In this document: positions 55,118 through 64,000 of the stretch, piece after piece
Layout: each line of letters starts with the position of its first letter
Numbering within the stretch: position 1 is the first letter of the stretch
Source of the DNA: Chrysemys picta bellii
Taxonomy: Eukaryota > Chordata > Testudines > Emydidae
Direction of reading: 5' to 3'
Length of the DNA stretch: 64,000 bases
Assembly (NCBI RefSeq): GCF_011386835.1
Contig: NC_088800.1
Location: 83,206,981-83,270,980 of the forward strand
Translations under genes and position numbers: made by a program
The notes under the pieces: generated by a model
What the model saw: the letters and a program-made list of their open reading frames with translations, nothing else
Database searches by the model: none
Told to the model about the DNA's origin: nothing

Positions 55118-55185
55118 GTTCCAGCAGCAGTTGCACCAGTGACAGTGACAAATACAGAGGTAAAATACTTTCAGAAAGTTCTCCA

Positions 55186-55975
55186 GGGAAAGCAGCCTAC
55201 GGGCCTGATTTTGCTTTCATTGATGATGTTGTAACGACACTGATTTCAATAGCACTACACCCAATTTATACCAGCGTGAGAAGAGAATCAAGCCTTATAC
55301 GTGCGAAGTATTTTTGTTGTGTATTATAAAGTCCCTTCTGCTCTGTGATAGGATTAATATCAGCGGCAGGGGACAATCAGTCCAATTCTGTTCTCAGTCC
55401 TATTTGTATAAATGTGAACTAATAGCATTGAGGCTATCTGCGTTACTCCAAATTTACACAGTTGAGGCTTAGATCAGAATTCAGCCCATTGTCTGGTGGA
55501 ATCTCAGGCAAAGTCCACTCTAAAGTTTGCCTGTGTACTTGGGTTGAGCATCCATTCACCACGGGTTAAAGTCAATCTTTCTTTCTTTCAAGATAGCTTC
55601 ACTCCTGTCCCAGCTCAGGCCAAGCGGATATTTTTCCTGGGGAAAGACCAATGGCTGTGTGGTGCCTTGGTGAAACGCTGGCTGCTCAGGGACACGGTTC
55701 CATATAAAGACTAAGCCTGGCTATAAATCCTGGTGGGAGATCAAGTCTGCTGAATTAGTTCTTGTTCTTTGATTGGCTGGTCTGGGCGGAAAGAAGAGCA
55801 TCTAAAAACACCTCTCAGCCACCTCTAGGGCCAGATCCATGGACTTCAAGAGAGCTCCACGATTGACACCAGCTGAGAATCTAGACCAGAAGGCAAACCA
55901 ACTGTCAAAAGTCTACTCAGAAACAACCTTGAATGTACAGCTGGGGCCTGGGCCACCGTTCCTTTCCACACGTGC
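55186..55975. other. Mostly unassigned; short repeat near 55375-55495
   Basis: No coding region supported. 55375-55495 carries words of the short 'ccaatt/ttacac' family. Confidence 0.4.
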
Positions 55976-56042
55976 TGTGCCAGTGTGACTCCATTGAAAT
56001 CCAGGGGAATAACCCAATTTACACCAGCTGAGGATGTGGCCC
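55976..56042. repeat. Short 'attgaaatccaggggaat' repeat
   Basis: 'ctccattgaaatccagggga' then 'atttacaccagctgaggatg' and 'tggccc'. One of the better-preserved copies of this short family. Confidence 0.5.
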
Positions 56043-56224
56043 ACTGGCTCCCTGGCGTCTGACTGCTGTGCTGCCATTTTAAAGAGTGGGGCGTGTGCCA
56101 GGGGCTAGAGGGGCGGGCGTCAATGGCCCTGCCTTCCCCCAACCCCCGTGTTTCGGTGCTAGCCATCTGCTTCGACTGAACAGGAAAAGGGAAGCAACGC
56201 GGCATGACACAGATTTTAAATGTC

Positions 56225-56440
56225 TCCGGTTTAAATCTGTCTCATGGCCACAGTATCTGAGCACCTCGCAATGTTCAATGTATCGCAACATCCCACATGC
56301 CACCAGCCCCCTGGAACAGATGGGGAGCTGAAGCAAAGTGACACACCCAAGGGCATGCAGGAAGGTGGTGCCAGAGCGGGGAATTGAGCCAGCATCTCCA
56401 TCAAATGCCCTAACCCCTAGATTATCCTTTCACTCCCTTT
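56225..56440 (-). repeat. MIR-type SINE, reverse
   Basis: 'acagatggggagctgaagca', 'agtgacacacccaagggcat', and the tRNA-like head in reverse ('cctaacccctagattatcct'). Confidence 0.7.
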
Positions 56441-56639
56441 TAGTCATCGAAAATTGGCTGCTGGAGACACAAGAGAGGACTTTCTTTTAAGGCATGATTT
56501 CTACCTCCTGATCAGGGTCTCCTCAGAAAGGTAGAATCCTCCTGTGAGCAGAATACCCCATAAAACGAGCTTGCTTCCCATCCCAGGGGAACATTAGCAG
56601 GGGCGCCATGCAATGAGCTGGAATTTTACCCCCCCTCCC

Positions 56640-56980
56640 TGTTATATTTTGGATTATTAATCCCGAGGGAGCTCTAAATCACCCCCTGGATGCTATACTA
56701 TGGATTAATATTTGCTAGCTCGTTTGCACAGTCACTACAGGTTTGCAGTCTCCTCTTTGGAACGCTGTTGACTTGCAGAGACATTACAGAGTCTTTGGCC
56801 TGGTACAAAGCAAAGCATGTGCACTGTAATCAACCCCTCAACAAATAATGGAAAGAGATATTCTGCGGCTATAATTTGCAAGGGGATTAGGTGTTTGTCT
56901 TGTACCGTGTTCAGGTGGCGCTGGGTGAATGAATGAGTGTGTAATTATGGGCAGCGGGTTAAATGCCGGGATAAGGAATC
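56640..56980. promoter_or_regulatory. Candidate conserved non-coding block
   Basis: Repeat-free with clustered words: 'ttttggattattaatcccga', 'actatggattaatatttgct', 'gctataatttgcaaggggat', 'tgtgtaattatgggcagcgg'. Several paired-type TAAT and GGATTA sites (bicoid/OTX-like) lie within 350 bp. It is the most enhancer-like block in the window by motif density, but function is unproven. Confidence 0.3.
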
Positions 56981-57094
56981 CCAGCGTGTTCTTTTGGTCG
57001 GTTTGATTGTAGACATTGCTTTGTAGCTATGACTGGCTCTTACAGATCTCAACTATGCGAGTGACTTTACTTCTATTTATGGCCTCTGCAACCA

Positions 57095-57157
57095 GGGCCC
57101 AATCCCAGGCCCACTGAAATCAACGGCCATCTTTCCATTGACTTTGGATCGAGCTCC
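57095..57157. repeat. Palindromic 'ggcccaatcccaggccc' repeat
   Basis: 'agggcccaatcccaggccca' and 'ccattgactttggatcgagc' are the arms of the family at 14895-14942, with diverged arms. Confidence 0.55.
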
Positions 57158-57426
57158 ACCCCGCCCCGAACATTTTTTGTTCATCTTGTTTACAATTGAA
57201 TCCCGGGCACGGCAAGTATGCTAAAAAGAACCACCTCCCACCCAAACCAGCATGACATTTCTTCCCACACACAAAGGCAGATGGGTATTTCCCATCTAAA
57301 TTACTTTTATTTTTAAGGTGAAACAGATAAAGAAGAAAGAACAAAAGTAAAGTCTCCACGAGAGAGCACTGTATGTTTCTTTCCCTCATAACAAGCAGTA
57401 GCAAGGCTGCCTTTCATAATGGCCAT

Positions 57427-57535
57427 TTGTCCCTTAAGAACATGCTTAAGTTTTGCTGTGGGAGGGGCAAACAGAAGCTGCTACGAAGTCTATGGGACTT
57501 AAGCACATGTTTAAATGTTTTCTTGCACTGGTGCC
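57427..57535. repeat. 'ttaagcacatgcttaa' family repeat
   Basis: 'ttaagaacatgcttaagttt' and, after a gap, 'tatgggacttaagcacatgt' recur at about 58420-58470 in the form 'caatgggacttaagcacgtg'. Confidence 0.5.
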
Positions 57536-57699
57536 TTGTCTTCTAAAACCTGGACTGAGACCCACCAGTTCATTTCAGATAGACCAGCAAACTGGTAATG
57601 ACTCAATCTTTCAATTTATCAGAAAGACGATTGACAAGTGTCTGGATTACAGTGTATACGTACCTTCACAGAGAGCAAGCACAAACTACTGAAGAGTTC

Positions 57700-58480
57700 T
57701 TTAATCGCCCAGTGAGAGGCACTAAGAATGAAGCGCTGGAAGCTGAAGCCAGACAAATTCAAATTGGAAACTAATTTTTTGCCGTCAGGCCGATTCCCCA
57801 TTGGAACAAACCGCCAAGGGAAGTGGTGGATTCTCCATCTCTTGATGTCTTCAGATTGAGACTGGATGCCTTTCTTGAACATATGCGTTAGCCCAGGGGT
57901 GGCCAACCTGTGGCTCCGGAGCCGCATGCGGCTCTTCAGAAGTTAATATGCGGCTCCTTGCAAAGGTGCCGACTCCAGGGCTGGAGCTACAGGTGCCAAC
58001 TTTCCAGTGTGCTGGGGGGGGTGCTCCCTGCTCAACCCCTGGCTCTGCCACAGGCCCTGCCCCCACTCCACCCCGTCCCCTGAGCCTGCCATGCTCTCGC
58101 TCCTCCCTCTTCCTCCCAGAACCTCCTGCACGCTGTGAAACAGCTGATTGTGGCGAGCCGGAGACATGGGGAGGGAGCGGGAGGCGCTGATCAGTGGGGC
58201 TGCGGGCGGGCGGGAGGCACTGGGGGCGGGAGGGGAGGAGGTGATGGGGAGGCTGCTGACATATTACTGGGGCTCTTTGGCAATGTACATTGGTAAATTC
58301 TGGCTCCTTCTCCGGCTCAGGTTGGCCACCCCTGCATTAGGTATTGGGCTCAATGTAGGGGGAGCTGGATGAAATGTAATGTCCTGTGCTATACAGCAGG
58401 TCAGATCTAATTGGACGAAGTCAATGGGACTTAAGCACGTGCTTAAATGCTTTCCCGCGTTGGTCCCTTCAACTCTATGA
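57700..58480 (+). mobile_element. CR1 LINE 3' end split by a hAT
   Basis: The left part (to 57893) has 'gctgaagccagacaaattca' and 'gtggattctccatctcttga'. The right part (from about 58343) continues 'attgggctcaatgtaggggg' and ends 'caactctatga'. Near 58420-58470 a copy of the 'ttaagcacgtgcttaa' repeat breaks the tail between 'gatctaattgga' and 'ggtccc'. Confidence 0.75.
57894..58334. mobile_element. hAT element with 'caggggtggccaacctg' ends
   Basis: Left 'caggggtggccaacctgtgg' and right 'caggttggccacccctg' are strong inverted repeats of 17 bp. Flanks 'cgttagcc' (57886-57893) and 'cattaggt' (58335-58342) agree at 5 of 8, a worn duplication. At 441 bp it is non-autonomous. The G/C-rich interior explains the open frames over it. 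Confidence 0.88.
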
Positions 58481-58863
58481 ATTTTCACCGGCACACTACA
58501 AACCAGTGGCCAAAAATGTCAGCCCATATGCCGACTAGTGAGCCAGTGTCCCGTAATCAATCCCCTGGAACCGTTTGCCTTCTCTATATATCATAGCGGG
58601 CTCTCCTCCAGGAAGACCAGGAAGAATGACGCTGTGGAGAGGAGGTTTCTTGGCCTTCTGCACTGGGGAGGTTTCTGCTGGGGCAAGATGCATGGCAGAG
58701 CAAGCAAACCTAATGCAGAAGAAGTCTGCCTCTCCCATGGCAGAATGGTTCATTTGCTGCCTCACTGCAGCTTCCATTTGTCTTCCAATAAAATTCCCCT
58801 CCCCCCGATGGGGAGAGCAGGTGGAGATTTGCTTGGAAGGGAAGATGGTGCTTGAGTGGCCAT
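58481..58863. other. No gene or clear repeat seen
   Basis: Overlapping frames of 96-139 codons on both strands (58535-58954) are mutual shadows with no recognised domain. Confidence 0.45.
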
Positions 58864-58998
58864 AGGCTGTTGGAACTAGGGGTCCTGGGAGTGCGGCAGC
58901 ACCCCCTGGCTTGAACTGGTTTCCATTATATACAGCGTTTGCAGTTTTGTTCAATGGCTTTCAGCACCCCCACTAGAAACATTGTTCCAGCACCACTG
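58864..58998. mobile_element. Small DNA transposon-like repeat
   Basis: 'ggctgttggaactaggggtc' and 'attgttccagcaccactg' are facing ends, with 'gcagcaccccctggcttgaa' and 'tttccattatatacagcg' between them. From memory this is a common turtle interspersed repeat of hAT-like type. The target duplication was not resolved. Confidence 0.5.
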
Positions 58999-59685
58999 TG
59001 AGTGGCTGGTCTCCGGCTCTGTCCCATGCTCGCTCCCATCTGGAGGCCCTCGGGGTCATGGAAGAGAAGGGAGCATGGCCTTCCTCGCCCCCTGCCCGGC
59101 TTTCTGCCAGCTGGGTCAAAATATCTACCACGCTTTCACATCTTCCCCAAACAGAGTTGCGGCTTATTATAGCAACCGTGACTGCCGAAAGGGAGAGTCC
59201 CCAGGAGCAGCCAATGTTCTGCCTGTAATGTACAGGGAACGCAGCCGTGTGAAAATCCTTCCACGGGATAATTGGGGGGGCAGGCCTTGGCGACAAGCAG
59301 ATAGCTCAGTTGGGGCCGTTATTTTTTGCTTTGCAAGAAATTCACCTCAGGTTGCTCACCCGCAAGCGAATTGAACACAAAATGTTCCAGAGGAAATCAT
59401 TAAAGCGGGATGGAGTGACACAGAGCCGACTTACTATCACCTAGGAGAAAAAAGGCTTCCAGAAAGGAAGAATTCAGGGGAGTTCTAATGGCACCACATG
59501 CTCTCCGGGTGAGGACCAGAGCCGATGCTCTCCTGGGCAAAGTTTGCAGGGAACTGACATTTGCAGGATCGCCTTAAATAAAATAAAAGTCTTTTCACAG
59601 TAAAACACTTCGGGGACTCCTCTGTCGTTGTTGACATTGATGAGGGTTTACAGGCAAAGTCACACTTAGGTCAGATTAATTCCTG
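58999..59685. other. No gene or clear repeat seen
   Basis: Unassigned DNA. Forward (130 codons) and reverse (107 codons) frames overlap and lack motifs. Confidence 0.45.
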
Positions 59686-59735
59686 GCGTAGCTCTATTGA
59701 CTTGAATGGAATTACACTGGGGGTGAATTTAGATT
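59686..59735. repeat. Short 'ctctattgacttgaatgg' repeat
   Basis: 'gtagctctattgacttgaat' and 'ggaattacactgggggtgaa' fit the short family at 55976. Confidence 0.45.
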
Positions 59736-59744
59736 GCCACAGTA

Positions 59745-59870
59745 GCATAGAGAGGCCCAAAGCTGCGAGCAGGGCCCCATTGTGCTAGGCATTGTCCGGA
59801 CACATAGTAAGAAACGGTCCCCTGCTCAAAGCGTTTGTAATCTTAATAGACAAGACAAAGGGTGTGGGGC
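59745..59870 (-). repeat. Old LINE-type (L3-like) 3' end, reverse
   Basis: 'ggccccattgtgctaggcat', 'catagtaagaaacggtcccc' and 'aatagacaagacaaaggg' are the reverse of the family at 9285. Confidence 0.65.
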
Positions 59871-60160
59871 GGGAGGAAACACTAGCGTCCCTGGTCTGCA
59901 GCTGGGGACTGGAGGCATAAAGGCAAGATCGTTCAGCCAGGGTGACACGTGAAATAACAGCAACTGAGCCCACAGGCCCAGGCTGGTGCCTTAGTCACAA
60001 GCCCAGTCAGCAATCTTTCTCTTTCTCTATCAGGCTGTTTAAAGGCCCCTTGTATGTTATGAGGATAGTTTGCAAAGCCCTCCCTCCTCTTCTCCGTTCA
60101 GTCGCTCCCAAACTTCTCTCTCCTTCGATGAAGTTTTCTCAGGCTGGCGGGCCACTCAAG

Positions 60161-60364
60161 GTGTGTCTACACTGCAGCTGGGAGCCAGGCTGACAGACTC
60201 ACGCTAGCGCTGCTCCAGCTAGTGCGCTACACATAGCAGCCCTGGCTAGCAAGCCTACCCACGCCCCCGGGTCATAGCGCCAGTGACTATAGCCCGCAAG
60301 CCACAATGTCTACACTACTACACACAAGCTTAAGCCCCGCCAACCTGAGTCAGTCTACACAGAC
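60161..60364. mobile_element. MITE, 'gtgtctacactgcagctg' end, truncated
   Basis: Left 'gtgtgtctacactgcagctg' and inner 'cgctagcgctgctccagcta' match the superfamily at 36131. At about 60364 it passes directly into a different MITE after 'cagtctacacag'. Confidence 0.7.
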
Positions 60365-60499
60365 GGAGGGCTTGCTGCTGCCTGCCGCGTCTGGACCCGC
60401 GGTAAGTTCGTACTAAGGTACTTCGAATTCAGCTACGTTATTAACGTAGCTGAATTTGCGTAGCTTAGTTCGAAGTCGGGGGTTAGTGTGGACCAGGCC
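60365..60499. mobile_element. Partial MITE like the right half of 27173-27468
   Basis: 'gcgtctggacccgcggtaag' and the hairpin 'tactaaggtacttcgaattc' ... 'gcttagttcgaag' are nearly the same as 27350-27450, ending 'gtggaccaggcc' at 60499. The left half is absent. Confidence 0.85.
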
Positions 60500-60895
60500 T
60501 TAGTTACATTAGTTCTTGGGGCTGCTCTAGCTTGAGAAAAGAAACTTCTCCAGCTGTTTTGGAACCTGGGGAGGAGGGATGAACCATTTCAAGCCACCTG
60601 AACAAACAAGTATTAAATAGCTCCAGTTTCCATCCACAGAGATGGAGACAGGGACCAGGTGTCAAGCTTCTGGATTCCTTAGGGCGGTGCAGAGATGTTT
60701 GGCTGGCTCACCCAGGCAGACAGAGGAGACGAATGTCATTCGCTCCCTTTCAGAAGTTATTGAAGGCTAAGGCCTAATCTCTCAAAAGGGGTCACCGATT
60801 TTTTGGGATCCCTTTAAAGTGAATGCTCTCTGTGTGTAAACTTGGTTCATGAATTTAGTCGGCGCATGAAAGGCTGGAGGATGGCATTTTTAGGG
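60500..60895. other. No gene or clear repeat seen
   Basis: Unassigned DNA. Confidence 0.45.
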
Positions 60896-60995
60896 TCTGA
60901 TCCTGCATAAACTTACTACCAAGCGAAGTGCTTTAACATCACTGGGACTACCCAGGATAGTAGGTAACGCTCATGTGAGTATTTGTGGGGTTACA
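60896..60995. repeat. 'gatcctgcataaac' palindromic-family repeat
   Basis: 'gtctgatcctgcataaactt', 'atcactgggactacccagga' and 'catgtgagtatttgtgg' follow the layout of the 44933 and 46784 copies. Confidence 0.45.
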
Positions 60996-61019
60996 CCCTT
61001 AGTGGAATAGATTTCATGA

Positions 61020-61340
61020 GTGTCAGGAATCAGGGCCTGCAGCAGAGCCAGTCTCTGGAGGATTTAACGAGCTCAGCTGGCCTGTAGTAGGCTGCCTAAT
61101 TGGCTACACTGCCTGATTGGTTGGAAGAGTCCGCGGGTTGGCTCTTAAGCCAACAGCAGCTGCAGCAGTTCGATGGCTACTCAAAGCATTTGCCTGTAGC
61201 TGTGAAAGCGTCTACAATTGCTTGTTTCCACCTCTGTTCCTGCCCTGTCTCACTCCAGGTAAGCCGGTTCTGAGCCTGGGCTCTGATGCCTGCGTTAACA
61301 GCTAGGCATGACCGCCCACGTCCCAGTTACTGACAAGAGT
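61020..61340 (+). mobile_element. Possible LTR or unclassified turtle repeat
   Basis: From 'tgtcaggaatcagggcctgc' through 'ggctcttaagccaacagcag' to 'agctaggcatgaccgcccac', this resembles a recurring turtle repeat from memory. There is no partner copy or coding region here. Confidence 0.3.
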
Positions 61341-61445
61341 TGCTAAATTTTAGTCTTTATTATTATTAATTGTATTATTATAACCAAAAATCATCTCTGG
61401 CTAATGCATTAGCAACGCCCTCCAGACAATAATGCCTGAATTATG

Positions 61446-61505
61446 GGCCTGGGCCAAAACCTGGAAAGTCTCCCATGGATTTCAAAAGACTTTGGATCAA
61501 GCCCC
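61446..61505. repeat. Palindromic 'gcctgggccaaaacc' repeat
   Basis: 'ggcctgggccaaaacctgga' and 'agactttggatcaagcccc' are the diverged arms of the 14895 family. Confidence 0.5.
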
Positions 61506-62524
61506 GTGACAAGAAGAAAAAGCCTCCAAGAAAAATGACGGTATATTAAAAATAAGTTAATAGGTCGACTTCCAGCTCTGTGCAGATGGGAATTGGCAAC
61601 TCCTTCAGGGTCTGACAGCAAACAATAAAACCCAGGAAATTCACAGCTCAATGGTCCTGCGGCACCAGGTCTAGGGAGACGCTAAACTATTTTCTCCATG
61701 ATAGGAAAAAAGCGAAATATGCTGCTAGCCAAATGAGAACCAGAGCGATTGGAGGCTGCAGCCGGGAGCTCTTTGCAGCCGCTGGGACAGGCAGGGATAT
61801 TTATTACTACTAGCGCACCGTTAGTATTTCACATGAGGATAAAATGGCACCCGCTTGGTTCCTTGGTTGCAAATCTCAAATGATCACAAGATTAAATAGA
61901 AGCATCATTTCCTGCAGAGCGGAGCTGAGCTCTCGCCCTCCAATGCCAGGTTTCTGGGTCTCTTTGCCTCTCAAAGCAAAGGGGGTGGACGTCCCTCCGT
62001 GTAAGCAAAGTCCAAATCTTGACTTGCCTCTGTTCCTTCCATTGTCCCCCTTGCATTCTCTTCGAGCCAGTGCCTCCTTTGAGCTAAGGCTCTCAGTTGT
62101 GCCAACTCATGCTGAATTGGGAGGTAGCTTTTGTCATGCAGATAGTGGCCTGCTAGGCGCTGAGATAACACTATTAAATGTGTGCCACTGGGATCTCTAC
62201 AGCACACTGTAGGTAAAAAGGAGAAAAAAACCCAGGAGGCTGGGTTCTGTGTGCCCTTGGCTTTCTACTTTCACTCTCAGTCCAAGATTATTGCACTGTC
62301 TTTCCGTGAAGATAAATAAATCCAGCTCTCCCGTGCAGCTACGTAGTTTTGCATCCTTCAGGAGGAGCTAGAGAGACACAAGTAACAGGAATATTATAAG
62401 CTGTCTTTTCGGTGAACGGTCTCAATGCTTGATGTATTTTGCAAACCGTGGTTGCTGCCCTGAACTCCTTGCTCAGGCAAAAAATGCACACATCAGCCTC
62501 CAGGTTCACGACCCCTACCGCTGA
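61506..62524. other. No gene or clear repeat seen
   Basis: Unassigned DNA. A 122-codon forward frame (61844-62212) has no recognised domain. Confidence 0.45.
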
Positions 62525-62690
62525 TTCAAAGATTCGAAGGTCTGAAGTCCCTTCTGGTCATCTAGGCTGACCTCCTGCATTACACCAGCCAGAGACCTTC
62601 ACCTGCAGCGGACAGAATTATTCTGCCCTATTATGTAAATCAACATCATCAAGCCTGATAGAGATGTGGCCACCTCTGGGGTGGAAGTGG
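62525..62690 (-). mobile_element. CR1 LINE 3' end, reverse, worn
   Basis: 'ggtctgaagtcccttctggt' and 'catctaggctgacctcctgc' are the reverse of the CR1 terminus. Only the 3' UTR end is present. Confidence 0.65.
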
Positions 62691-63095
62691 TGAGTCTTCA
62701 ACAGCACGTAGCAATGGCTATACAGGTCAGGGGCCTGCGTCCCCTCTCACTTGCACTGGGTTAAATCCATTTACACACCACTGAAGGCAATGAGTGAGAG
62801 GAGAATCAGCCCCCAGCAACGAAAATGAAGACTACATAATAAAGTATCCAGAGTTTTCACTGGACAGATTTTTAATGTGTCTATAAACAGCCAGGGCTTT
62901 GTCTGCATTTTCAGGTCCTTGCACCTAGTAGAGTCATTTACTCCAATGTAAAGTGGGTATAAAATGCTCCCATGTGGATGGAGGTTTCACGCTCACTATA
63001 CACCAGGGTAGGTGACTATCCAAGGGGCAAGAGAGTGCCTCTCATAGACCACAATGCCTACAGTCATCATGGAGCATCGACTCAGTGCTAACTTA

Positions 63096-63373
63096 GGGCA
63101 GGTCTACACTTAAAATGCTGCATCGGCGCAGCTGCGCTGCTGGAGCGCTTAAGTGAAAATGCTCTTAGGCCGCCGGGAGAGACCTTTCCCATCCGCGTAG
63201 TAAAGCCACCTCTCCAAGCGGCAGTAGCTATGTCAACGGGAGAAGCCCTCCATTGACCTAGCGTTGTCTACGCCGGGGGTTAGGTTGGTATAACTCTGTT
63301 GCTCAGGAGTGTGGCTTTTCACACCCCCGAGTGACACAGTTATACCGATATAAGCTGTCGTGTAGAACAGACC
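63096..63373 (+). mobile_element. MITE, 'gcaggtctacact' family
   Basis: Starts 'gggcaggtctacacttaaaa' and ends 'cgtgtagaacagacc'. It contains an internal 'agtgtggcttttcacacccc' inverted centre and 'ggttggtataactctgttgc' facing 'gacacagttataccgatata'. Flanking triplets are 'tta' and 'ata'. The arms could fold. Confidence 0.8.
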
Positions 63374-63440
63374 ATAGAAAGAAGAGCCCAACTGAGGCCT
63401 GTTTTCCACTGGAAAATGGGATTGGTTTAACGATCGTGGT

Positions 63441-63675
63441 CCGGGGTGTGAAAAATCCACACCTGTGAGCAATGTAATGAAGCCGACCTATGGCCCTGTT
63501 TAGACGGCGCTAGATCGACAGAAGAATTCTTCCATTGACCGAGCTACCGCCTCTTGGGGAGATGGATTACCTACGCCAGTGAGAGAATCCCTCCCATCGG
63601 CATTGGTAGTGTCTACACTGAAGCACTACAGCGGTGTAGCTGTGCCGCTAAAGTGTTTTAAGTGTGGACAAGCCC
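63441..63675 (-). mobile_element. MITE of the same family, opposite orientation
   Basis: From 'ggggtgtgaaaaatccacac' to 'aagtgtggacaagccc', the reverse of the element at 63096. Its outer left end is truncated. The two copies face each other about 70 bp apart. Confidence 0.78.
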
Positions 63676-64000
63676 TCTCCAAATCAGTAACGCCAACCTG
63701 TGGTTTTTCTTGTCCCCTGTTCAGGTCCTGATGGGGTCCAACCCTGCTCACCCTTAAGATGTGATTTAATGTTGTCTGAACTAAGATCTTTTGAGATCAC
63801 CCAGCCTGGTGCTGATATGACAGGAGTAGAAAAAGCCAGGTTGGACCCAGGAGTGGACGGCTTAGAACCGAGATGCAACCACGTGAGAGAAATTAGGGGC
63901 AGTGGGCAGAAGTAAAAATGCATCAATCCTGCAGTCGTATCAAGAGGGACAATAATAGTGTAACACAAACCGATGGCTGGAATTTGAAGCTAGAATTCAG
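63676..64000. other. Unassigned DNA at window end
   Basis: No gene or repeat is recognised in the last 325 bases. Confidence 0.45.

Larger units (their letters stand above)
54143..55185 (-). mobile_element. CR1 LINE 3' region split by a MITE and a hAT
   Basis: Reverse-strand CR1 in three pieces: 54143-54465 ('gatcttttagaaaaacatcc', 'acgccttattgccagtctgg'), 54764-54891 ('ggcatgttttctaatccttt', 'tcaacatccttcttgaatgg') and 55118-55185 ('gacaaatacagaggtaaaat'). They are collinear once the two insertions are removed. The middle piece encodes a short RT remnant with 'FKKDVDKLQRVQRRPTGMIK'. Confidence 0.82.

Noticed and set aside
54882..55329. Frames with a Phe-rich run
   Set aside because: The Phe run is the translated 22-T tract inside the hAT at 54892-55117.
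58535..58954. 139-codon reverse frame with overlapping forward frames
   Set aside because: Mutual shadow frames without domains. The right end runs into a small transposon-like repeat.
1..64000. Prokaryotic systems (operons, CRISPR, phage, toxin-antitoxin) and a novel encoded system
   Set aside because: Sequence content is vertebrate repeat DNA. No array, ribosome-binding site pattern or gene cluster is present.

Overview
This window looks like non-coding nuclear DNA from a vertebrate, most probably a cryptodiran turtle. The evidence is its repeat content. It holds several CR1 LINE fragments, and copies of the tRNA-derived 'tortoise polIII/SINE' type (near 18296, 45607 and 51631). It also holds a second SINE-like family at 8790 and 15159, many small DNA transposons with terminal inverted repeats, and old MIR-type SINEs. 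I found no protein-coding exon, rRNA, tRNA, CRISPR array, operon or other prokaryote-type feature. The only convincing protein similarity belongs to decayed transposons: CR1 reverse transcriptase, a hAT transposase C-terminus and a possible pogo/Tigger C-terminus.

Layout. 1-17.5 kb: mostly anonymous DNA with MIR fragments, one hAT with an 8-bp target duplication (6528-6926), a recent 128-bp tandem duplication built on a CA microsatellite (7184-7439), two SINE-like copies (one a head/tail-inverted chimera), and two hairpin repeats. 17.5-21.1 kb: a possible LTR, a triple nest (CR1 > SINE > unknown 219-bp insert), a candidate conserved non-coding block, a MITE and a 3'-terminal CR1. 21-30 kb: MIR fragments, a cluster of two hATs and a MITE (26.2-27.0 kb), two abutting MITEs (27.17-27.77 kb) and another hAT (29.1 kb). 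30-45 kb: CR1 ends, MITEs, a hAT with transposase remnant (35.2-35.7 kb), a MIR split by a MITE and a hAT (36.1-36.7 kb), a pogo/Tigger-like remnant (41.7 kb) and a 1.1-kb CR1 with a mutated RT active site (43-44.1 kb). 45-64 kb: two SINEs, a second RT-bearing CR1 (51.9-52.8 kb), a CR1 carrying a MITE and a hAT (54.1-55.2 kb), a CR1 split by a hAT (57.7-58.5 kb) and a terminal group of MITEs (60-63.7 kb).

The most informative content is the insertion record. Many junctions can be read directly from target-site duplications: 8 bp for hATs, 12 bp for SINEs, 3 bp for the 'GTCTACAC' MITEs. These give relative ages without any alignment. Several AT-rich, repeat-free blocks (near 4.7, 19.45, 22.8, 24.6 and 56.7 kb) resemble conserved enhancers in style only. 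This window could be intergenic or intronic. I see no sign of a novel encoded biological system. Boundaries given as 'about' come from memory of family consensus sequences and may move by tens of bases.
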